Shown here: positions 38,392 to 43,302 of the stretch, piece by piece
Layout of the letters: each line of letters begins with the position of its first letter
Position numbering within the stretch: the first letter of the stretch is position 1
NCBI GenBank assembly: GCA_036744635.1
Contig: DAIOHQ010000007.1
Coordinates: 1 to 44,986 of the forward strand
DNA from: DAIOHQ01 sp036744635
Lineage (GTDB): Bacteria > Planctomycetota > Phycisphaerae > Tepidisphaerales > Tepidisphaeraceae
Length of the DNA: 44,986 bases
Direction: 5' to 3'
The notes under the pieces: generated by a model
What the model was told of the DNA's origin: nothing
Database searches by the model: none
The model's input: the letters and a program-made list of their open reading frames with translations, nothing else
Position numbers and translations under genes: made by a program

Positions 38392-39201
38392 TTATGCCCG
38401 ACGAAGTTCCTTCCACACCCACCAGCCGCTACCCATCGAGGTCAACATCAGCAACGCCGCATCCACGAACACCTTGAGCGTTGACGCCCGATACCACGCA
38501 AAGGGAACATGCACATCCAGACCGCCTGGCATAGGGTTGGACACGCCCATCGCCGACGACCACGACCCCCAGGGAATCTCGACAGCAAACTCGTCGGTCG
38601 AGTCCGGCGCCGTCACGCTGGCCACCGGCTGCGAAGTCGGAACGGTTGTGGGCTGGGAAGTCGGCTGAGTCGCAGGATCGTTCGAGTTATCCTCCACCAC
38701 CGGGAGATCGAAGCCCCCCTCGAGCACGAGGTTAGCACCGTAACCGATGCAGAGAGGAGGAGAATTTGTAAAGGCGTTATAATCCGCAGGCAGGCGCGTA
38801 GGGGAAGTGCGGACACCATTACCGAAATGCCCGCCGACCAGCATGTAACAAGTTCCGCTTGCGCCCAAGCTCGACGAAAGATCAACACGATACACCGAGC
38901 CGCCCACCCGCCGCACGGTGGCCGTCACCTCCCGCCAGTACGCGACGCTGGTCCCCGTCCGCTCCCAATGCGTGCCGACCAGAGCGTCCCCGACTTTCTC
39001 AAGCCGGTACGGCCCATACACCACACCGCCGCTCGTGCCCCACTCCCCGGTCCCAGCCAGCTCCGTGCCGAACGCACCGCCATCATTGGTATAGCCGAAC
39101 CAGAGGACAGGAACGCCAACATTGTTCAACGCACCATCGCCATTATTGTCCGCCCTCAAGCTCTCGCAAAGCGCCAGCACGATCAACAACACCCCGCACA
39201 T
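38392..39201 (-). CDS. Gene III-like minor coat / adsorption protein
   Basis: 269 aa from ATG 39201, where a signal peptide begins (MCGVLLIVLALCESLRADNN); a TTG at 39360 would give a longer but leaderless N-terminus. A globular beta-rich domain runs to about residue 185, followed by a Thr/Ser/Pro/Gln linker (ATQPTSQPTTVPTSQP), a second small domain, and a C-terminal helix, VFVDAALLMLTSMGSGWWVW, anchoring it. This domain-linker-domain-anchor plan is that of Ff pIII, which recognises the host pilus and TolA. Receptors are unknown. The stop is 8 bp before the gVI-like ATG. Confidence 0.75.
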   Translation of the reverse strand: MCGVLLIVLALCESLRADNNGDGALNNVGVPVLWFGYTNDGGAFGTELAGTGEWGTSGGVVYGPYRLEKVGDALVGTHWERTGTSVAYWREVTATVRRVGGSVYRVDLSSSLGASGTCYMLVGGHFGNGVRTSPTRLPADYNAFTNSPPLCIGYGANLVLEGGFDLPVVEDNSNDPATQPTSQPTTVPTSQPVASVTAPDSTDEFAVEIPWGSWSSAMGVSNPMPGGLDVHVPFAWYRASTLKVFVDAALLMLTSMGSGWWVWKELRRA

Positions 39202-39248
39202 GCGGCGGTTGTTCCGCAATGACCTGCCACCTCTAGAACCACAGTCAT

Positions 39249-39269
39249 CGTCGGGCAGGAGTCCCGACG
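39249..39269. repeat. Hairpin CGTCGGG...CCCGACG inside phage
   Basis: A perfect 7-bp stem with a 7-nt loop in the 249-bp space before the gIII-like start. It looks like the host intergenic hairpin type. No T run on either side. Confidence 0.6.
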
Positions 39270-39450
39270 CTCGGCCACGGGAGTACCCGGCCCAGTGCAG
39301 AAGGAAACTACCCTGACGCCGCAGGAAAGATTCCGGCAATGGATGAGTAGTGATTTTCAAGAGAGGTTCTCCGCAAGATTCTCGGCTCGTCCCGGCCAGT
39401 CACGGTCTCCCTGCGCCTGACTCCGGGAGGAAGATCGAAGGAAGAAAAGA

Positions 39451-39933
39451 TCAGGGGCCGCTGTCCATGCGCCAGAATGAATCACGAACCATCATGAAGC
39501 CGAACATGCCGAAGAAGATTGCGGCCAGGACGGCAAGGCCGTCAGCCTTCAGCCATTCGACAATCGGTTCCTCGAACTCGATGGAAGTCGGAGAGAACAC
39601 AATGCCATCGGTCGAATCATTCAGCATCCGACCGATGACATGCGCTCCAGACCAGTCACCAGAGAACCCAGCAGACCACGAAGCCGCACCTGCAGCAGCT
39701 CCAGTCCCCTCATCGACTGTGATCGAGATTTCATTACCAGACGATCCCGCGATCCAGGCCGAAGCTGAATCCGACCACTGAAACGCCCACGAGCCACGCA
39801 CGGTCGACGCATACGCGAATGCGGGATCGACGAGCATTTCCCCACGAATGATCGAGGGAAAGCCGGTCGGAGGAGCGGCCAAGCTGGCCGAAGTCATAAC
39901 CGTGCAGAAGATGAAGACGAGTCTACACGTCAT
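39451..39933 (-). CDS. Minor coat protein with ectodomain and C-terminal membrane anchor
   Basis: 160 aa. A signal peptide at the start (RLVFIFCTVMTSASLAAPP), a mostly polar, Gly/Ser-rich ectodomain, and a C-terminal transmembrane segment (LAVLAAIFFGMFGFMMVRD). Its ATG 39933 lies 11 nt inside the end of the -1 reading frame of the upstream gene (stop 39925-39923). Ribosomes that finish the frameshifted product could thus restart here. It is probably a virion-tip or display protein, but the family is not recognised. Confidence 0.65.
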   Translation of the reverse strand: MTCRLVFIFCTVMTSASLAAPPTGFPSIIRGEMLVDPAFAYASTVRGSWAFQWSDSASAWIAGSSGNEISITVDEGTGAAAGAASWSAGFSGDWSGAHVIGRMLNDSTDGIVFSPTSIEFEEPIVEWLKADGLAVLAAIFFGMFGFMMVRDSFWRMDSGP

Positions 39934-40566
39934 TGTACTCAGCCCGGTCGTATCCCTGATCGCTTTCGCCCTTGGTCATCGGCGTATGCTCGTAACGATC
40001 CTTCCACATCTGATTCTTCATCGCCTGATTCTGCCGGCCGGTAATGCCGACGCCCGGCCCGCTGTCGACAGATCGCAGCATCCAAGCGAAGGCCTTCTTT
40101 GCAATCCAGAAGCCGCCGCCAATCGTTACTGCCACGACGAGAGCAGCCCCGGCAGCAACCGCGACCGCCGCCGCAATAACACTGGCAGGGCAGATAGAAA
40201 AAAAGCAAAGCCTCCCGTCGACGGATCAGGAACCGAAGGGGGAAGCGAGACCGAAAACCCGTCGTTGCCGGCGTCAATGACATCAATAGGTGTTACGCCC
40301 AAATTGACATCGGCCAACTTATCGTAGGTGTTCAGGTTCACAAGCTGGAAGTAACCCCCACTTTGGTCGAACATCTGTAACGGAGGATCACCGTCCGAGG
40401 CATAGGAAGCAATCCCATCATCCCACACCAACACCCGATCAGCCACACCCGCATCTGAGCTCAGCTGGAAGGTGTACGATGACAGCAACCCGTCAGGAGG
40501 AGCGGCAAACACACTGCCCCCAGCCCACAACGAAACGAACACCGCGATCACAAATTTCAGAAACAT
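39923..40566 (-). CDS. Hybrid coat protein joined by -1 frameshift (214 aa)
   Basis: ATG 40566 begins a signal peptide (LKFVIAVFVSLWAGGSVFA) and a secreted ectodomain. Frame 0 reads on to a stop at 40126 (146 aa). If the ribosome slips back one base at 40204-40198, it enters a frame open to 39923 and adds 91 codons. These contain AVAVAAGAALVVAVTIGGGF followed by WIAKKAFAWM. Compared with the major coat protein (AVAVLAGAALVQAFTVGGGF, RVAKKAYNWIM), about 21 of 31 residues agree without gaps. The -1 frame has a TGA at 40228-40226 and no ATG, GTG or TTG before the coat module, so that module cannot easily be made separately. It is either a true programmed fusion or a one-base sequencing error in the A7 run. 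Confidence 0.75.
40126..40566 (-). CDS. Frame-0 product of the hybrid coat gene, PEP-CTERM-like end (146 aa)
   Basis: This is the unshifted reading. After the ectodomain the last 38 residues are PPSVPDPSTGGFAFFLSALP, then VLLRRRSRL, then a short tail. This matches the plan of PEP-CTERM sorting signals (a VPEPST-like motif, a hydrophobic stretch, then arginines), with D replacing E and about ten extra residues after the arginines. In hosts with an exosortase such tails direct anchoring at the cell surface. No exosortase gene is in the window. Confidence 0.5.
   Translation of the reverse strand: MFLKFVIAVFVSLWAGGSVFAAPPDGLLSSYTFQLSSDAGVADRVLVWDDGIASYASDGDPPLQMFDQSGGYFQLVNLNTYDKLADVNLGVTPIDVIDAGNDGFSVSLPPSVPDPSTGGFAFFLSALPVLLRRRSRLLPGLLSSWQ
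40198..40216 (-). promoter_or_regulatory. Predicted -1 ribosomal frameshift signal
   Basis: On the minus strand: GGGAGG (40216-40211), six bases CTTTGC, then TTTTTTT (40204-40198). In frame 0 the T run reads GCT TTT TTT CTA, so the heptamer is in the X XXY YYZ phase (T TTT TTT) needed for tandem -1 slippage. The internal Shine-Dalgarno at this spacing is the stimulator arrangement of E. coli dnaX (AGGGAG, seven bases, then the slippery heptamer). Confidence 0.65.
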
Positions 40567-40580
40567 GATCAGCTCCACAA

Positions 40581-40620
40581 GAAAACAATCAGCCGCCGTC
40601 GATGAGCACAACGGCGGCTG
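40581..40620 (-). terminator. Rho-independent terminator after major coat gene
   Basis: On the minus strand CAGCCGCCGT (from 40620 down) pairs with ACGGCGGCTG (ending at 40590), followed by ATTGTTTTC. A ten-bp perfect stem with a T-rich tail lies between the major coat gene and the hybrid coat gene, the same place as the central terminator in Ff phages. Confidence 0.88.
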
Positions 40621-40650
40621 AAGGAGGAGGAGAACGCCCGCAGGGAAGGA

Positions 40651-40899
40651 TTACACCTTTCCCATGATCCAGTTATAGGCCTTCTTGGCCACCCGAAACC
40701 CACCGCCCACGGTGAACGCCTGCACCAGGGCAGCACCAGCGAGCACGGCCACCGCAACCGCCAGCACGGTCGGACTGATGATCGTGGTGAAATCCAACGT
40801 CGTAGGCGGCGTGTAGACCGTCTGCCCCACCGAAAAGAGAGGAGTCGCGGCCATCAAGCCCGCAACGAACAAAGACGCAACGAAACGGGGCTTCAACAT
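40651..40899 (-). CDS. Major coat protein (gene VIII type)
   Basis: 82 aa from ATG 40899 with GGAGG eight bases upstream. It has a signal peptide (MLKPRFVASLFVAGLMAATP), an amphipathic N-terminal part of the mature protein (TVYTPPTTLDFTTII), one long transmembrane helix (AVAVAVLAGAALVQAFTV) and a basic, DNA-facing end (GGGFRVAKKAYNWIMGKV). This is the typical inovirus coat plan. Its own strong RBS and the terminator behind it fit high-level synthesis. Confidence 0.9.
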   Translation of the reverse strand: MLKPRFVASLFVAGLMAATPLFSVGQTVYTPPTTLDFTTIISPTVLAVAVAVLAGAALVQAFTVGGGFRVAKKAYNWIMGKV

Positions 40900-40930
40900 G
40901 AGAAGCACCTCCAGGAAAGAGAAACGAACA

Positions 40931-41047
40931 TCACCAGCCGAGCATCAACGACATCGTCGACCACACCAGCCGGATCGCATAACCCGTGAAATGCAACACG
41001 GCCGCAAAGCAGACCCCGACCAAAATCCAGCCACCCAGGTCATACAT
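40931..41047 (-). CDS. 38-aa hydrophobic peptide, gene VII/IX-like minor coat
   Basis: Too short for routine gene calls. ATG 41047 (GAGGCGG upstream), stop at 40933-40931. The product MYDLGGWILVGVCFAAVLHF continues TGYAIRLVWSTMSLMLGW: one membrane-spanning segment with few charges. In Ff, the 33- and 32-residue proteins pVII and pIX lie exactly here, between the ssDNA-binding protein and the major coat, and cap the virion tip that emerges first. The assignment rests on size, hydrophobicity and position only. Confidence 0.65.
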   Translation of the reverse strand: MYDLGGWILVGVCFAAVLHFTGYAIRLVWSTMSLMLGW

Positions 41048-41126
41048 CGCACACCGCCTCGCCCGTTCTCATCCCTATCCAAACGGCAAGGGCTAGCCAG
41101 CACAGCTTTCCTTCCGCTGGCCACCC

Positions 41127-41432
41127 CTACGCCGCCACCGCCTTTGGACCAGACGCCGCCACCTGCACGACCTGGCCAGCTTCGACGCGAACGCCGCCCT
41201 CCGGGTTGAGGGACAGGTCGCAATCGTAAGTCTGGCCGACGACGGCCAGCCCGGCGAAATCGGGCGTCGCCTTGAGAATCTGGGCGCGATTCCCACGCCA
41301 GCCCTCTTTGGTTTCCCGCTCCGACAAGGCGCGAAGCACCTCGACCTTGCCGTACAGGACCTGCCGTCCAGTCTTTTCATCCTTGAACTGGCCGGAACAA
41401 ACACCGAGAATCCGAAAACGATCTTTGAGCAT
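41127..41432 (-). CDS. ssDNA-binding-protein-like (gene V position)
   Basis: 101 aa from ATG 41432 (AGGTG upstream); GTG 41441 overlaps the preceding stop. A small all-beta pattern is visible (FRILGVCSG, RQVLYGKVEVLRAL, LAVVGQTYDCDLSLN, VRVEAGQVVQVAA) of the kind found in OB-fold phage ssDNA-binding proteins. Such a protein would coat the plus strand before packaging and control Rep synthesis. The family is not certain. Confidence 0.6.
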   Translation of the reverse strand: MLKDRFRILGVCSGQFKDEKTGRQVLYGKVEVLRALSERETKEGWRGNRAQILKATPDFAGLAVVGQTYDCDLSLNPEGGVRVEAGQVVQVAASGPKAVAA

Positions 41433-41441
41433 GACAAACAC

Positions 41442-41744
41442 CTATGCGGCAATCCGTTCGAAAAACTCCGGCGCCCTCAGAAACGTCGAAACCACCGGTA
41501 CACGCACCAGGAAATCGTCCGGGACAGGATAACCCGCAGCAATGAGCTTCCCGACCGCCCGATCCACCCGACACCCGACAGTCTCATGATTCACACCCAA
41601 CGCCCGGCCAATTTCCCGCTCGGACTTGCCGTCCAAAACGCCAGCGACCATATTGATCTCCACCGAGGAGAGCACCCGCCGCAAATTCGGTAGACCCTTC
41701 ATAAATACCCTTCCCGTGGCGGAATCCCGCCACCGCTTCGACAT
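41442..41744 (-). CDS. HTH regulator of the phage
   Basis: 100 aa, starting six bases after the Rep stop region. A LuxR/sigma-70-type helix-turn-helix lies at about residues 40-75 (LDGKSEREIGRALGVNHETV, recognition helix ETVGCRVDRAV). It is probably a repressor or activator of phage genes. No operator sequence can be named. Confidence 0.75.
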   Translation of the reverse strand: MSKRWRDSATGRVFMKGLPNLRRVLSSVEINMVAGVLDGKSEREIGRALGVNHETVGCRVDRAVGKLIAAGYPVPDDFLVRVPVVSTFLRAPEFFERIAA

Positions 41745-41750
41745 TGGCCC

Positions 41751-42821
41751 CTACCCGAAACACTCGGATATGTTCAGGCCCATCTTTCGGTTTTTCCAAC
41801 GCCCCAAATCAAGCCCCTCTTCGGCCCGATCAATCACCGGCTCGAGCAGATCGAGCAGATCGAAACCCATCGACTGCACGACAATTTTCATCGCCGCCAG
41901 ACCAGGCAAAACACAACGCTCACACCAGAACCAGAACTGCTGCAGCGGAGGAGTCACCTGGTGCACGACGATGCGCACAGCCCCTAATTTCTCGACGATT
42001 TTCGACCACCAAGACAACCGAGCCATGCGCGGAATATTCGTCTCATGCCCGCGGTCAACGAAATCTATGCAGCCGCCAACCGCACCACCGACACAAGCCG
42101 CGAACTCTTCCAATGTCTTCGCCTGGACAAGCCTCGCGAAGAACTCTTTCGCGGCATCTTTTGAGTAGACGCACTCCCAGCGGATAGCATTGATTTCACC
42201 ACCGCTCTCTAAATTCTTGTCATACACCCGAAGAAATCTTCCGCTCCCGGATTTTCCCCGAGCACCAAAATAAATCGTGCCGCCGGTCACTTCCCGGCGC
42301 ACCCGCTCCTCAAGAATCACCGACTTCCGACAACCTGTGAAGTTGTAGGAACGAGCTGCAGTCGCCACCATGTCCATACTGGCAATGCGTTCGTAATCGT
42401 CAAACGCACAGTCAACGCGCGTGCAGGAACACTCAATCTTCACGAACCATTTGAGCAGATCAAACAACTCCTGGACGCCAATCTGATCAATGGCATAGCC
42501 ATTAAGTGAAAGCAAAAATTCCTCCCGGCCCTCGGTCCAGCAAATCATCCCCGCAGACAGCCAACGGACGCTCTCCCGATAGGTGAACCTGCCGTACCCG
42601 ACCTCCTCGTGCGGCCCAAGGAAATCATCAATGTGATCAAGCACAGCCAAACGGTGCTGGGCCGGGAAGGTTAAATTCAACCAATCGACCTTAACCCCGG
42701 GCAAAATAGGGCGATTTGTGAATCCACCCCCCGTACTACCGTCCGGGGGGTTGTCGGAAAATTCGCTAAAAGCGGCAACCATTTCGGCCTTCTGCGCCCA
42801 CACAGTTTTGCGCTCACTCAT
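41751..42821 (-). CDS. Rolling-circle replication initiator (Rep, gene II type)
   Basis: 356 aa from ATG 42821, which overlaps the preceding stop (ATGA). It shows the pattern of the replication initiation factor family (pT181/RstA type): DWLNLTFPAQHR near residue 45, CTRVDCAFDDYE (about 130-141), and the catalytic-end motif RFLRVYDKNLES...IRWECV. It nicks the plus-strand origin and starts rolling-circle copying of the phage. The active tyrosine cannot be fixed with certainty. It is shorter than the open frame, which begins at 42896. Confidence 0.85.
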   Translation of the reverse strand: MSERKTVWAQKAEMVAAFSEFSDNPPDGSTGGGFTNRPILPGVKVDWLNLTFPAQHRLAVLDHIDDFLGPHEEVGYGRFTYRESVRWLSAGMICWTEGREEFLLSLNGYAIDQIGVQELFDLLKWFVKIECSCTRVDCAFDDYERIASMDMVATAARSYNFTGCRKSVILEERVRREVTGGTIYFGARGKSGSGRFLRVYDKNLESGGEINAIRWECVYSKDAAKEFFARLVQAKTLEEFAACVGGAVGGCIDFVDRGHETNIPRMARLSWWSKIVEKLGAVRIVVHQVTPPLQQFWFWCERCVLPGLAAMKIVVQSMGFDLLDLLEPVIDRAEEGLDLGRWKNRKMGLNISECFG

Positions 42822-43063
42822 GCGGCACCCCCTTCCACCGGCACCCAGCGACCGACATCCCACCGCATCAGCGGACCATGAACGAGAGGGAAACAATCGA
42901 GGTGGAAACGATCAAGGCACGAGAGGCCGGAGGAATCAAGAAACCGATGGAAATACATCCCACCGGCTTCCTGAATTTCATTCGGGGCAAGAAAGACGCC
43001 GCCGCACTGAAAACAAAAGATCGTCGGTTGACCATGCCCCCCGCCGAAGGTAGACTTGCTCAC
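42818..43063 (-). CDS. Small zinc-ribbon-like phage protein (81 aa)
   Basis: GTG 43063 with GGGAG nine bases upstream. The product has a CxxC (IFCFQCGGVF) followed by further cysteines and histidines (FHRFLDSSGLSCLDRFHLDC), a likely zinc site. The stop overlaps the Rep ATG by 4 nt, so the two are coupled and the start of Rep is supported. It is the first gene of the phage operon, possibly regulatory or DNA-binding. Confidence 0.7.
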   Translation of the reverse strand: MSKSTFGGGHGQPTIFCFQCGGVFLAPNEIQEAGGMYFHRFLDSSGLSCLDRFHLDCFPLVHGPLMRWDVGRWVPVEGGAA

Positions 43064-43076
43064 GTTATTGACTCCC

Positions 43077-43125
43077 GGCCTCCTCTCCCCGGCCTAGACA
43101 ACTGAAGAGAGGAGGCCTTTTGTTT
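43077..43125 (+). terminator. Perfect 11-bp hairpin with T run, or phage ssDNA signal
   Basis: GGCCTCCTCTC (43077-43087) and GAGAGGAGGCC (43107-43117) with a 19-nt loop, followed by TTTTGTTT on the plus strand. As a terminator it would stop transcription coming from the left on the plus strand. In single-stranded phage DNA it could also serve as a packaging or origin hairpin, as in the intergenic region of Ff. Confidence 0.7.
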
Positions 43126-43143
43126 GAACCAACTCTATCCCGA

Positions 43144-43239
43144 GCGATTGGCGGGCTGGCGGCAAGCCGCCGGCGCCGACGCCAATCGCAAACCCGTTAA
43201 TCTGGAGAAGAATTTTCGACACGCAAAAGATTTTTTGCG
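43144..43239. other. Hairpins of the phage intergenic region (candidate origin/packaging signal)
   Basis: GCGATTGGCG (43144-43153) and CGCCAATCGC (43180-43189) form an outer perfect stem, with GGCGGC AA GCCGCC (43158-43171) inside it. Nearby, CGCAAAA GATT TTTTGCG (43222-43239) forms another stem directly before the right attachment site. Such clustered hairpins in a gene-free region before the Rep operon match what is expected of filamentous phage origins. No nick site can be named. Confidence 0.6.
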
Positions 43240-43242
43240 CGA

Positions 43243-43270
43243 ACTTAACCTCTCATGGATTATCGGACGT
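43243..43270 (+). other. Right attachment site (dif-like, degenerate XerD arm)
   Basis: ACTTAACCTCT (degenerate XerD-type arm), CATGGA, TTATCGGACGT. Centre and XerC-type arm are identical to the left site (17 bp), whereas the inner half of the XerD-type arm differs (CTCT instead of ATAA). By subtraction, the phage attP would carry the poor arm and the original chromosomal attB would be the perfect site with GCTTAACATAA. Confidence 0.85.
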
Positions 43271-43302
43271 GGCAGGGGGGAAAGGGGGGTCCAAAAACTG
43301 GG

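Larger units (their letters stand above)
34067..43270 (-). mobile_element. Integrated filamentous phage (inovirus), XerCD/dif type, about 9.2 kb
   Basis: The element is delimited by the shared core CATGGATTATCGGACGT at 34067-34083 and 43254-43270. It contains twelve minus-strand genes in the order of coliphage Ff: Rep, ssDNA-binding-like, small hydrophobic coat, major coat, terminator, minor coats, gVI-like, Zot ATPase, secretin. No integrase, transposase or excisionase gene is present, as expected for elements that use host XerCD. The plus strand is visibly C-rich here, opposite to the G-rich host genes to the left. Structural and morphogenesis genes look intact, so it may still be able to form virions. 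Whether it is active is not known. Confidence 0.92.

Noticed and set aside
39939..40286. Separate 115-aa minus-strand gene
   Set aside because: Arg/Gly/Cys-rich translation typical of a shadow frame; the overlapping -1 frame with coat similarity explains the region better.
40945..41223. 92-aa minus-strand frame covering the small coat gene
   Set aside because: Arg/Gly-rich and overlaps the ssDNA-binding-like gene; the 38-aa frame at 40931-41047 has an RBS and a coat-like profile.
34084..43253. Search for integrase, transposase or toxin genes in the phage
   Set aside because: None seen; this supports use of host XerCD.
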